DNA from: Plantago ovata
Lineage: Eukaryota > Streptophyta > Magnoliopsida > Lamiales > Plantaginaceae
Length of the DNA: 64,000 nucleotides
NCBI GenBank assembly: GCA_028274465.1
Contig: CM051458.1
Location: 53,247,253 to 53,311,252, forward strand
Direction: 5' to 3'
A program made the position numbers and the translations under genes. Below are positions 33,217 through 44,555 of the stretch, one piece after another (position 1 is the stretch's first letter; each line of letters opens with the position of its first letter). The notes under the pieces are model-generated. The model made no database searches. It was not told the origin of the DNA and saw nothing but the letters and a program-made list of their open reading frames with translations.

Positions 33217-35314
33217 TGATAGTGTATATGTCCTAGAGACAGTCCTTATTAAGGGCATGCAGCCCTTATAAAGGGCATATATGTACTATTACACTGGTCA
33301 ACGTAATATAATATATGTTTGTTGTTTGACTATGGAGTATCGCTTTCATATTTATATTACACCAGGCATGCAGCATGTCATATCTCTATTTCTGTCTGTA
33401 TTGATATTAAACATGTCCCCTCGGATAGATGACCGATCACACAGATAGTGTGAGCTATGTGAGTTATCATCTATCCCAAAATCTCCCTAGTCGACGTTCA
33501 TCTCGGATGTAGGGGTCTGAATGAACCAGCTGAGACTAGTATGCGTGGAGGTTATACTTGTTGGAGCAAGTGTGAGCCGATCCCACGGCCACGGAATGGA
33601 TTGTTGGACAATCAAGAAACGTTCCCATAACTGCGCATAGTTGTTCGAAGGATGATTACCGAACAATGGAAGTACCCACCGGACACTCCCATCGATGTAT
33701 ACTCTACACCGAAATGTCTATGGGAACCGGTAAGTTGTCGAAGTGATGCTAGTCGTCCTTTGGACTTACAGGACTTTATCATCACATTTGTTGCCCCATA
33801 TCCTTGGTGGACCCGTCGATGTCAGCTCTGAATAAGCAGTTGACCTAAGACACGATCCAGGATTATGGCTACATACAAATGGGGATGATAAGTGATTCTA
33901 TGAATGATTCATCTCTCATGTGTAGCACAGGAGAGCACTGCTCATAGTCGTTCATAGTTGTGATTGGTAAAACCGCTGGTCAGCGTATCAATATTATTAT
34001 GATGGTCATAATAGATATTGGATTCACCATGCAACTCACTGAAGACGTCCGTGGATGTATTATTGGGATAGACACTTCATCGATCCTAGATGCATTCGAG
34101 TCAGTCAGATGAAGGGACGTTACCATCGCCGCATTGAGCGCAGAAGACTTCGCAACGAAAGGGTTTGCTTTGAGAAACCTCTCAAACGTCCTCATGTATT
34201 AATATTGCAAATGGAACCGTCTAGGAATTCCATTTTGCCTAGTCTAGGACTTGCTTAATACAATGAGGCCCTATGGGTCACACTATGTGGTGATTCAGCT
34301 TATCCGAATATTCTTGAAGATGGAATCGCAATTAATTTGGAATTAATTGTGATTGATGGATTACAATTAATTTGGAATTAATTATAATATTTAGTGGCTC
34401 AATTAATTAATGATTTAGAATTATTAATTGAATTGACTAATTAATTGTATTTTATGTAAAATACAATTAAAGATTATATTTTAGAAATATAATAGAGGTT
34501 TGACTTGAAAGGATATGTTAATTTAGAATTAACATATGCACATGGGCAAAATCTACTTGGAGTTTGAATTGCCTTAGAACTATAAGTGGGTCCCAAAATC
34601 GGGACCCACCTATCAGCCTTAGGACGCGCGCGCGCGCGAGATGGAGTAGGGGAAGGAGTTCGACTTCTTCCTCTATTAGAAATCTAAGGGATAAGTTAGA
34701 TTTTCCTGATTTAGTTTTAATTTAATTGGGAATGAATCTAGACTTGAAATTGGTTTCCTAGTGCGATAAGAATTAGATTCTTATTCCTTTATGAAGTCTA
34801 ATTGCTTATGCTTTAGGCTTTTATTGACTACTATATATAGTAGAATATTAGAGAGCTTTTGACATAGACATTCACACAGATGAATACCCAGTTTTCTTAG
34901 AGAAAATAAAAAGCTCTCCCCTACCTCTTCATACTAGCCACGCGCACCACCCCTCTCACCGGAGGAAAACCGCCGCCCCATCTTCTTGGTCACACAAAGA
35001 ATATCCTAGCATTCTTTCCGATAGGCTATTCATCCGTGGATACCAAGGTTGAGGTTCTAGGAGCTGGAAACTAACTTTTGTTGTCTTGCAGATAATCAAA
35101 GTATTGCAGATATCTTCGACTTCGACGAAGGAGAAGATTCACCGGATTATTACGAAGACTTGGAAGCTGTGCTTGCTTTGGAGTATGGTTAGTCTTCTAA
35201 TTGACGTGTTTAAATATATACGGCATATACATAATCAATTAACCTGCATGTTAAGAAATTTTTTTGAAAGTCCGCTGCGTACCCTAGGGATAACTCTGAC
35301 CGTATTTTCTTACA
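33217..35314 (+). repeat. Copia B 3' LTR
   Basis: 2,098 bp, TGATAGTGTATATG to TTTTCTTACA. It has a 44 bp block (about 33449-33492) that the 5' LTR lacks. Followed directly by the target duplication TATGC at 35315-35319. Confidence 0.95.
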
Positions 35315-35724
35315 TATGCATGAGTGGCTTCGCGCGTTTAAGACTTGATTTATTGTTTTATTTCTTTGATCTGTCTAAGCCATCTATCTTCGTAGTGTTG
35401 AATTGAAAGGAACACGTAGGACAATTAATGATCATAGATCTCTATACAAACTTCAAGTACTTCATGCATGATTATTACCCGTTGCTTTGAATGACCATAC
35501 TATCACTGACTTCCATCATATTGATAAGAAAAATCTGTGCTTTGCTTGATTTCTGATTTATAGTTTAAGTTAAATTTGATAAAGCTAGTTATAGTCCTTA
35601 GGGATCGACACTCGAGGTTATTTTATTTCTACACTACGTGCCTTGGTTTTCGTTGTAGTTGTGAATTGCCTTTGGCTAAAAACAAATTTATTTGATTAAT
35701 TGAGTCTGACAATCTCGTTCATCA
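35315..35724 (+). repeat. Element C 5' LTR, second part
   Basis: It continues the LTR broken at 2652 (first five bases are the TATGC duplication) and ends GTTCATCA at 35724. Without copia B the LTR is about 1.2 kb, like its relatives. Confidence 0.93.
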
Positions 35725-35727
35725 AAT

Positions 35728-35746
35728 TGGCGCCGTTGCCGGGGAC
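35728..35746 (+). other. Primer binding site of element C (tRNA-Asp)
   Basis: TGGCGCCGTTGCCGGGGAC after the AAT spacer. The following ~115 bp to the gag ATG are T-rich leader, shared with F and G. Confidence 0.93.
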
Positions 35747-35863
35747 TATACTCCTTTTTTTCTTTAGCTTATTTATATTTTCAGCATTCAATTCCTAGAT
35801 TTATCAAGTTTAGTTAATTTTCTCTCTCTTGATACTCTTTCCCATTATTGTTACAGATAGTGT

Positions 35864-37809
35864 ATGCAACATACGCGATCTAGCGGACTACCTGTTGCTG
35901 AACCTATCGAAGAAATTGACAGGGTTTACCATCAAAGAAGGCGGAATCTCACTCGAGGTAACATAGAATAAATCGATTCCTCTGAATATCTTCGAGCACT
36001 CTTTGAAGATCCCGTGATGGCTTGTCCACTGTTGAAATCATGGGTTCAACCCAACAAGGAACGCATGAAGTGTCCAGCGATTGTCCTTTCGCCTGCGACT
36101 CGTGACTTGGAAATCAAAAACCACATATTCCAGCAACTCCCAAGGTTCTATGGCTTGGCTAGGGAAGACGTGATAGGGTATTTGCATGATATCGACGATT
36201 TCGTCAACCAACTCCCAAGACCGGGCACGGAGGTGACGGAGGATGAGCTGAGAATGAAGGTTTTTGCTATGGGGCTTGGCGATAAAGCCAAGGCATGGTT
36301 AGGCTCTCTGGAAGCCGGTTCGCTTGACACTTGGGATAAGGTCTTTTCAACCTTTATGGAGAAATACTTTTGAGAATCAGCAAGTGGTAATATATGGGAA
36401 GAAACCGCGGAGGCTGTTTGGGCGGTTTTCGTAAGGCTTGCTAAGGGATCTCAATTCAAGGATCCAAGAGCAGTGGTTAGGAGGCGCGACGCTCCACCCA
36501 ATCAGGAGGTTCCAATGTATGGAGCAAGTGGGGATCGATTTGAGTGTTTCACCAATGAGTTGAAGCAAGTTCTCAAGAGCTCAGTTGGAACATCCGTTTC
36601 TAATGATATTTGTCGAATTTGCAAGAACTATTGGCATGGGGCTCATATGTGTAGGTCGGAGCTTGCACAAGATGGTAGCAATTGGGTTCAAGGAAGCGAC
36701 GAGGAGGCCTTTGCTGCAGATTGGAGTTCAAGAAGCTAGCTATGGTCAAGATGGTAGGAATCCTCGTGGTGGATTCTGGAAAAGGGGGTTCCGAAACAAC
36801 CAAGGATATGCACCAGCTGGCAAACTTATGGCCCTAACCAAGACCGTAGTAATCTTAGCTATGGTAATGATCACTGTGAAAATCCCACTCCTAAAGAGCA
36901 ACCGAAGTCGAAGACGGCTCTTCTCATGGAGAATTTGCAGAAAATGGTTGATCACACCCAAGGTTTTCTTAAGCGTTATGAAGAAGATTCGGAGAAGACA
37001 AGGGCGAGACTTGATCCGTTGGAGGCAAGCACTAGGCTTGCTCATCAAAAGATGCAAGAATTGATTGACCGTGGAGCAAGTAGGGAGCAAGGGAAGTTGC
37101 CTAGCAACATTGAGAAGTCGATGTCTATTACATTGGTGGGTGATCTTCCTGTTGAAATCACCATCAAGAAGGTTGCTAATTGTGAGTCTTGCAAGGATGT
37201 GGAGCCCCCACTAGCCAAGGAAGAAGAGAAGGACCTTGGTTTTGATGCTAGCGATGAGGAGCAAGAAGATCTGAGCCAACTCCTGATAGTTTCGATGTTA
37301 AGGTTGGGATTGGTGAACTTGACGATATCCGTGCTACACTTGATACGGGTTCTTACTCGAATGTGCTCCCTATGAATGTGTTTGAGAAGAGTGGCCTTGG
37401 AGAACTTTCGGAGCATAAGGCTATTGTGCAACTTGCGGATGGATCCTTTGTACGACCCGGAGGCATTGTGAAGAATGTATTGGTTCAGATTGGTGAAGCT
37501 TCTGTATACACCAACTTTGTTGTGATGCCGGCGTCTACACCGGGAATGGGGGATGTTGTTCTCTTGGGGCGAACGTTCTTGACTAAGCTACGCTCCGGAA
37601 TTGACATCTACCGAAGAACTTGCACCATTGAGGTGGATGGCAAGAAACATGTGTTGCGAGCCATATATGATCCTAGTCCTCACTGCAATGCTTCTCATTC
37701 TATTAATTACTTTGGTCTTGCTGTATATATCCATTCTCACTCACAGGTACTAGGCATGAGGAAGAGATCGATGAACGGGAAGTCTAGTACCCTCAAGAAC
37801 AATAACTAA
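35864..37809 (+). pseudogene. Element C gag-protease, heavily damaged
   Basis: The ATG at 35864 opens MQHTRSSGLPVAEP. A stop lies at 35969-35971. The capsid domain reads on from 36014 to EKYF (36373), then ~170 bp are deleted, joined at a short T-run, and a second ~20 bp deletion follows within QQV. CRICKNYWHGAHMC is near 36610-36655. A frameshift lies near 36720, another near 36800 and a third near 37275. The protease part 37363-37809 (LPMNVFEKSGLGELS ... VVLLGRTFLTKLRS) ends KSSTLKNNN. The sequence is more diverged than A and D, consistent with an older copy. Confidence 0.9.
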
Positions 37810-38444
37810 AGAGCAAGAAGAAGTCGAGTCAGAGACTTTATAAACAATGGCGCTGTCCGGGAGGCAACCCGGAGTTTTATCGCTTTATTGCATTGCATTG
37901 TATTCATACATTGAACAATTTGTCATTATTTAGGTGAATTTGTTCGGTTATGTGATGTTTTGTGCTTATGTTTATGTTTGAGTGAATTGTTTCGAGTGTT
38001 TTTATGAGGAAAATGGTTTTCGGGGATAAAAACTGAACTTTTTCGAAAAATTTCGTCTCCCCACCTCTGGAGGTGGGGCGCGAATCGCCCCACATTGCCA
38101 GAGAGCTTCAGGCTCTCTGGCAGTGGGGGGCAATTCGCCCCAAATATGAGGCGATTCGCCCCACATTGCCAGAGAGCTTGAAGCTCTCTGGCAATGGGGG
38201 GCGAATCGCCCCCCGTCTTCAGACATGACAAAAATGGGATTTCTCCCCAATTTCCTCATTCTCTCATCTTCTTCACCTCTCTTACTCCAAAACACCCAAA
38301 AACTCAAAAAATCTACCATCTTACATAAAACCTTCAATTCTCCATCAAATTTTGTGTTCTTTAGCTTCAATCGAAGCCCATTACGTGCTCTTTCATTCCA
38401 TCCGAGAAAATTTCATCCTAGTTCATTCATTCTTCGGATCTGAG
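37810..38444 (+). other. Element C post-gag region: hairpin-rich repeat and 5'UTR-like exon
   Basis: It contains GGGAGGCAACCCGG near 37858, the palindrome/hairpin cluster at 38058-38213, the pyrimidine-rich UTR-like stretch (38255-38350) and the exon end GGATCTGAG at 38444. Confidence 0.7.
38058..38213 (+). repeat. Duplicated hairpin cluster in element C
   Basis: Two copies of a ~70 bp unit each hold a stem CCAGAGAGCTTCAGGCTCTCTGG-like inverted repeat (near 38098-38122 and 38167-38193) followed by GGGGGGCAATTCGCCCC / GGGGGGCGAATCGCCCC palindromes. F has one diverged copy of the stem (GAGAGCCCCGCGCTCTC). Confidence 0.85.
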
Positions 38445-38955
38445 GTAACTTCACATGAACCCTAATTTTTCAAATTTGGGGTTTTTTGATTTATGTTTCA
38501 ATTGAGCTTATATGATGTATGGGTTGATTGTTTGTGTGATTAGAAACGTTATTCACTATCAATTGCAAGTTCAATTTTGCTTTGTTTGTTGGTTTGTTGG
38601 TTTGAGAATTTTGCCTACTAGATGTCTATGTCTTAATGTGCATTGTTTCTTTTCCTTTCATTCCATGTGTATAGTTGTGCTTATTGATATGATAATGATG
38701 GACATGATGGTAGAACGCATGATTGATGAGTTGGAGGATTTTTTATCCTAGATTTTTTGCTACTATGGTATGATTTGAGCCTTATGATTTAAGGCTATTT
38801 GTTGTCTAGCAAGAGTTTAATGTGATATGTTAGATGTCTAAGATATGTTGGTGTGTTGCATTTTAGCTCTAGAAGTGGCTAGATTAGACATGGAGGTTTT
38901 GAGGAGTACGATTGTTGATGTTATCACTCGTGTGTTTCACTCTTGCATTTGCATA
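38445..38955 (+). other. Element C intron before ORF X, 3' part displaced by element G
   Basis: Donor GAG|GTAACTTC at 38445. The interior matches the intron of F. It stops at 38955 where G is inserted; the acceptor and ORF X lie beyond the window. Confidence 0.65.
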
Positions 38956-40154
38956 TGATGAACGTGTATTTTACACCTTCATTCGAGTCTTTTTTCACAT
39001 ATTTTTGCTATCCTCTATGTTAATTTAGCTAAATTATAGTGCATTTTATTAGAATAGTGTCACGTTTCCCTTTAGTTTGCATTTTACAGGTTTTAGGTGA
39101 AAAACGTGGTTTTCCGGGCAATTATATTGAAGAGAGCAAAGAATCGGTGTTCCGAGGATATTTTTGGAGTATCTAGAAGATTCCGGATGGGATTTGAAGT
39201 CTAGGGGTCGAGTCTGAAGGCTAAAAGGTCACTAGAAGGCAAAAACCGAGTTCAAAAAGGAAAAGAAATCCAAAAACGCGTCGAAAACGCGTCTCTCGCC
39301 GACTGGAACTCCCGGGCGGTTCGCCCGGGATGTGGGGCAATTCGCCCCACACCAGGCGATTCGCCCGGTGTGTGGGGCGACTCGCCCCACGCTTGCCGAA
39401 CTCCTATATATAGTTGCTGTTTCTCTACGTTTTTTCATACTTTTCAGACCTTTTTCCACACCTTTCTCATTAGTTTTAGGTAGGAATTCTCCAGAGCCTG
39501 TTCTTGGAATTCTTAGAATAGGAGACTATTTTTCTTATCGATTTGGAGCTTGTGAGATTGCGATTCTTCGGAGATTGACAACCTTCGGTAACATTGTATC
39601 TCTAATTTTTCTATTTATATTTATATCTTTCAACATGTTTTCATTCAATCTTGCTATGATTTCTGTTGATTGCATGACTTCTATGAGTAGCTAAATCTAT
39701 CGTTGGTGATAGTATGTGATTTCTTAGCGAAGGGTTATTAATTATGCATGATGGCGGTAATGCGAATCAGACTTTGATTTATTGCTTTATTTCTTTGATC
39801 TATCTAAGCCCTCTATTTTCGTAGTGTTGAATAAAATGGAACACATTGGACAATTCATGATCTTAGATCTCTATGCAAAACGATTGGGTACTTCATTCAT
39901 GATTATTAACCTGCTATGCTTTAAATGATCATACTATCACTAACTTCCATTATATTGATAAGAAAAACCTGTGCTAAGTCGTCTGTTGATTTTATAGTTT
40001 AAGTTAGATTAGATAAAGCTAGTTATAGTCCTTAGAGATCGACACTCGAGGTTATTTTACTGCTACACTACGGTTTTCGTTGTAGTTGTGAATTGCCTTT
40101 GGCTAAAAACAAATTTATTTGATTAATTTGAATCTGACAAATTCCGGTTCATCA
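38956..40154 (+). repeat. Element G 5' LTR
   Basis: 1,199 bp. The palindrome cluster at 39311-39391 has four units (CCCGGGCGGTTCGCCCGGG, GGGGCAATTCGCCCC, GGCGATTCGCC and GGGGCGACTCGCCCC), followed 12 bp later by TATATATAG at 39404-39412. Confidence 0.95.
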
Positions 40155-40157
40155 AAT

Positions 40158-40176
40158 TGGCGCCGTTGCCGAGGAC
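40158..40176 (+). other. Primer binding site of element G, one mismatch
   Basis: TGGCGCCGTTGCCGAGGAC: the usual G at position 15 is A. Otherwise as in the other copies. Confidence 0.92.
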
Positions 40177-40298
40177 TATACTCCTTTTTTCTGTTTAGCT
40201 TTTATATATTTTCAGCATTCAATTCCTAGTTTTAGTAGTTTTTATTTTTTCTATTTAATCTCTCTAATACTCCTTTCTTAGCTTGTTACAGCTAGTGT

Positions 40299-41374
40299 AT
40301 GCGAAGTACACGATCTAGGGGAACACCGCTTGCTGAATCAATCGCTGAAATCGACAGAGTCTACCACCAAAGAAGGCGACTACTTCGACGACGTGAACTA
40401 GAGGAAATAGAGGATACCGATTTCTCTGAATCTCTACACAGTCTTTTTAAGGAAATCGTCTTAGTGGCAGAAGCTAGACCACTGAAAGCATGGGTTCAAC
40501 CCACCAAGGATCGTATGAGGGGACCGACGATTGTTCTTTCGTCTGCAACTCGAGATCTGGAAATAAAAAACCACGCGTTACAACAACTTCCGAGGTTCTA
40601 TGGCTTAGCAAGGGAAGATGTGATGGGGTACTTGCACGATATCGATGATTTTGTCAACCAACTCCCACGACCCGGAGCTGAAATAACAACGGATGAGTTG
40701 AGAATGAAGGTTTTTGCGATGGGGCTTGGCGACAGAGCCAAGTCATTGCTAAGTTCTCTACTGGCGGATTCGCTGGACACTTGGGAAAAGGTTTTTTCAG
40801 CATTCATGGAGAAATACTTCCCTCACACCTTGACTACCGCGCTTAAGGCGCAAATCACTGGGTTCAAACAAGACTATGATGAGACCATCTACACCGCGTT
40901 TGAGAGGTTCCAAGACCTCATGAACAAGTTCCCTCACCATGGTTTTGAGCTTTCGGATCTTGTCCAACAATTCTACAATGGACTGACCTTTGAGAACCAG
41001 CAAGTGGTGGATTTCCAATGCCGTGGAAATATTTGGGAGGAAACCGCGGAAGCCGTCTGGGCGGTTTTCGAAAGGCTTGCCAAGGGTTCGCAATTCAAGG
41101 ATCCAAGAGCAATGGTTAGGAGACGTGGACCTGAAGCTCCACCTACTCAGGAAGCCCCTATTTATGGGGGGAATGGGGATCGATCCGAGTGCTTTACAAA
41201 TGAGTTGAAACAAGTCCTCAAGAACTCCGCTGGAACATCCATGTCAAATGAGGTTTGCCGAATATGCAAGAACTATGGGCATGGAGCTCATATGTGTAGA
41301 TCGGAGCTTGCCTATGATGATAGCAATTGGGTTCAAGGAGGCGAAGAGGAAGCTTTTGCTACGGAATTTGGTAC
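40299..41374 (+). CDS. Element G gag, intact up to the insertion of E
   Basis: An open frame of ~358 codons starts MRSTRSRGTPLAESIAEIDR. Capsid domain ~85-245 and knuckle CRICKNYGHGAHMC ~320-333. It is the only gag of this subfamily in the window with its natural start and no stop before its break point. It is cut at FGT (41374) by the E LTR, with GGTAC (41370-41374) as the left duplication; in F the same site reads GGTACTCAAGAAGC. Confidence 0.92.
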
Positions 41375-42578
41375 TGATGAACGTGTATTTTACACTTTCA
41401 TTCGAGTCTTTTTTCATCAATTTAGCTATCCTCTATGTTAATTTAGCTATATTTTAGTGCATTTTATTAGAATAGTATCACGTTTCCCTTTAGTTTGTAT
41501 TTTACAGGTTTTGGGTGAAAAATGAGGTTTTCCGGGCAATTATATTGAAGAGTACGAAGAATTGGTGTTACGAAGGCATTTTTGGAGTATCTAGAAGATT
41601 CCGGATAGGATTTAAAGTCTAGGGGTCGAGTCTGAAAGCTAAAAGGTCACTAGAAGGCAGAAAACCGAGTCCGAAAAGGAAAAGAAATCCAAAAACACGT
41701 CGAAAACGCGTGAATGGCCGGCTGGAGGTCGCGGGCGATTCGCCCGGGACGTGGGGCGGTTCGCCCCACAACAGGCGATTCGCCCGGTGTGTGGGGCGAC
41801 TCGCCCCACACCTTCCGAACCCCTATATATAGTTGCTCAGTTTTCTCCGTTTTTCGTACTTTCTCAGACCTTTTTTCTCACCTTTCTCATTAGTTTTAGG
41901 GGAGAATTCTCCAGAGCCTGTTCTGGGAATTATTAGCTTAGGAGACACTTTTTCTTATCGTTTTGGAGCTTGTGAGATCGCGATTCTTCGGAGATTGACA
42001 ACCTTCGGTAACATTGTATCTTGCTATTTTTTTCTATTCATATTTATTTATCTTTCAACATGTTTTCATTCAATTTTGCTATGATTTCTGTTGATTGCAT
42101 GCCATCTATGAGTAGCTAAATCTATCGTTGGTGATAGTATGTGATTTCTTAGCGAAGGGTTAATAATTATGCTAATGGCGGTAAAGCGAATCAGACTTTG
42201 AGTTATTGCTTTATTTCTTTGATCTATCTAAGCCTCTATCTTCGTAGTGTTGAATAATAACGGAACACATTGGACAATTCATTGATCAAAGATCTCTATG
42301 CAAAACGATCGGGTACTTCATGCATGATTAATAACCTGCTATGCTTTGAATGATCATACTATCACTAACTTCCATTATCTGATAAGAAAAACCTTTGCTA
42401 AGTCGTCTGTTGATTTTATAGTTTAAGTTAGATTAGATAAAGCTAGTTATAGTCCTTAGAGATCGACACTCGAGGTTATTTTACTGCTACACTACGGTTT
42501 TCGTTGTAGTTGTGAATTGCCTTTGGCTAAATACAAATTTATTTGATTAATTAGAATCTGACACATTCTGGTTCATCA
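41375..42578 (+). repeat. Element E 5' LTR
   Basis: 1,204 bp, TGATGAACG to GTTCATCA. Palindrome cluster 41730-41812, TATATATAG at 41823-41831. Confidence 0.95.
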
Positions 42579-42581
42579 AAT

Positions 42582-42600
42582 TGGCGCCGTTGCCGGGGAC
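42582..42600 (+). other. Primer binding site of element E (tRNA-Asp)
   Basis: TGGCGCCGTTGCCGGGGAC after spacer AAT. The 170 bp leader that follows differs from that of the gag-protease copies after about 42660 and contains TACTAAATTTTAG|TTTTGAGTT, a possible splice acceptor also present before the H gag. Confidence 0.93.
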
Positions 42601-42772
42601 TATACTCCTTTTTTCTGTTTAACTTATTTATATTTTCAGCATTCAATTCCTAGTCTTAGTAGTATTAGTCTTTTTCGATTTTATAGTGATTTCCAGAAAT
42701 TTTCTTGATTTTCGAGACTTCTAACGATACTAAATTTTAGTTTTGAGTTACTCCTGTTCCATATTTCCAGGT

Positions 42773-43840
42773 ATGACGACCTTAAAAGCTCGCTTAACAC
42801 CTACGTTTTCGCAAGTCAAGAAGGAGTCAGCTATATACTTGGAAGAAGAGTTATCGGGGTATGAGGTAATGAGTTCTGTAGTGAGAAGGATACCTAGGTT
42901 CGAAGATGGAGTGGGGATGAATCCGTTAAGCTTCATCAGGTCCTATGAGGAAGAAATAGCAAAAGTTCCAGCAAAGGGGTTTACCGAGGACCAATTATGC
43001 AGGAAATTATTTTCTTTTGCTCTGGGATATGAACCGAGGATTTGGATAGCAAGGTTAGCACCAGGATCACTGAGGACCTGGAGCCAAGTAGTAGAGGAGT
43101 TCTTGGCGCGTTTCATGCCTTACCATGAGACAATTGCCTTGCGGAGTCGGATCGAACACTTCAAGCAAGGAGAGTATGAGCGGTTCTATGACACCTATGA
43201 ACGTTTTGAGCTGTATAATTGTGAGTGCCCCCATCACCGTTTCGACGACGAGGAGCTGATTTGGTATTTTGTTGGTGGTCTACGTGATGATGTTAGGCTT
43301 TATGTGGATGGGATGTGTGGAGGATTAGAAGAATGTACAGTTGAAGAGGCAGAGAAGGTCTTTCAAAAGTACGCCAATGGATCTGCACAATCTGAGAAAA
43401 TAATGTCAAGTCAAGTCACCAACGTAAATTCAAATAGGGGCGAAACTGACGGCTTATACAAAGGATATTCTGAAGACGAAGATATCCGTGAAGAGGAATA
43501 ACTTGCGTTTTACGCAGGGATTAAGGCCATTGAGAGTGTTTTCGAGATAGCACACGCAGGGCAAGCTGAAAACAATCTTCGCATCGAAAAGGCTTTTGAA
43601 GCGGTCGAAGTAACTGAACAACTTATCAAGGAACTTAGCTTGTTGAAGTGTGAAAAGTTCGGAAAAGCAGTCGAAGACGCCCCCCTGGAAGTGGGGGGCG
43701 AACCGCCCGGTGTGGGGAATCGCCCCCCACAGACAGAGAATTTGGTGCGACTCGGCCCTCCCCAGGCGACTCGCCCGGGGTAGGGGGCGAATCGCCCCCC
43801 ATCTCTAGGGAACTGGACGACCCCAGTTCCCCCGTTTTGA
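42773..43840 (+). pseudogene. Element E gag (Athila type, no visible zinc knuckle)
   Basis: The ATG at 42773 opens MTTLKARLTPTFSQVKKES. The capsid domain has RRIPRFEDGVGMNP, LCRKLFSFALGYEPRIW, APGSLRTWSQVVEEF, FKQGEYERFYDTYERFE and CPHHRF. The frame stops at 43499-43501 but is open beyond (LAFYAGIKAIESVFEIAHAG, EQLIKELSLLK). No CCHC motif appears in it or in the H copy. GC-rich palindromes (43686-43801) fall inside the coding region and coincide with a loss of frame. It aligns with the gag of the other subfamily only in the general capsid pattern. Confidence 0.88.
43686..43801 (+). repeat. Palindrome cluster inside the E gag coding region
   Basis: Units include GGGGGCGAACCGCCC, GGGGAATCGCCCCCC, GGCGACTCGCCC and GGGGGCGAATCGCCCCCC. 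They are the same words as in the LTRs, here translated as Gly/Pro-rich sequence. The H gag has a shorter version at 61304-61366. Confidence 0.85.
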
Positions 43841-44555
43841 CACCTGAAGCTGATCCCGAGCCACTTCCAATTGTTACAACCGAGGAAACTGAGTACGAAG
43901 AAGTGAATCTACTACTCCGTGGAGGAAAGATGACCAAAATTCCTAACTTCGTGCGTCCTAAACGTGTTGAATCTACTAGGACCGAAAATGCAGGACCAAG
44001 CACAGAACAAGAGGTTAGCAAAAGTCCCAAAGAACCTCAAGAGAAGGATGATGAAGCAAGACCATCTGTATAAGACATGGTTGATGATGAAGTCGAAGAG
44101 GGAACTCCTACGCCAGCGGTACTTCACAAATCTTCTAATCCATATGTACCTCCGAAACCACATGTACCATTCCCAAGTCGGATCAAGCCAGCCAAGAAGG
44201 ATATCCAAGAGTCACCTCTATTCCAACGCCTCTCAAAAGTTGAAGTCAATGTGCCTCTCTTGGAATTAATCCAAAACATTCCAGCTTATACAAAATTCTT
44301 TCGTGAGATGAAGAGCAAAAGGGTTACTTCAGGAAAGGAAGTTAATGGGGTTGAGACGGTCAACTCAATTGCCGGATTACCTGTGAAGAAGAAAGATCCT
44401 GGAAGTTTCATTATCAACATCCCTTTGGGGAATGGTCGAACTACGAAGGCAATGCTTGACTTGGGGGCTAGCATTAACTTAATGCCCTATTCGGTATACA
44501 AGGCCATGGATCTCGGAGAATTGACACCAACTGATATGGTTGTCCAAATGGCGGA
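43837..44555 (+). pseudogene. Element E gag-pol linker and protease, N-terminal part
   Basis: Pieces in the frame of 43837-44073 (DPEPLPIVTTEETEYEEVNLLLR) and then 44077-44555 (FPSRIKPAKKDIQESPLFQRL, NVPLLELIQNIPAYTKFFREM, KKDPGSFIINIPLGNGRT). The Athila-type protease signature AMLDLGASINLMPYSVYK is near 44452-44505, with DLG in place of DTG. A stop separates the pieces at 44071-44073. Cut at VVQMAD by F; continues at 52764. Confidence 0.9.

Larger units (their letters stand above)
2653..35314 (+). mobile_element. Ty1/copia element B, full length but split by gypsy elements A and D
   Basis: It is bounded by two LTRs (2653-4706 and 33217-35314) and by the perfect target duplication TATGC (2648-2652 and 35315-35319). 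Order: LTR, initiator-Met PBS, leader with tandem repeats, gag (6172-6618 and 14396-14778), protease-integrase (14779-15718 and 31146-31370), RT (31350-32513), RNase H (32645-33202), purine tract, LTR. Protease, integrase, RT, RNase H is the copia domain order. The two insertions add about 23 kb. Frameshifts and stops in gag and RT make it inactive. The two LTRs look very alike by eye, so B is not ancient. Confidence 0.95.

Noticed and set aside
39311..39391. Regularly spaced GC palindromes considered as a CRISPR-like array
   Set aside because: Units are only 11-19 bp, differ from each other, have no unique spacers of constant length, and lie in plant LTR promoters.
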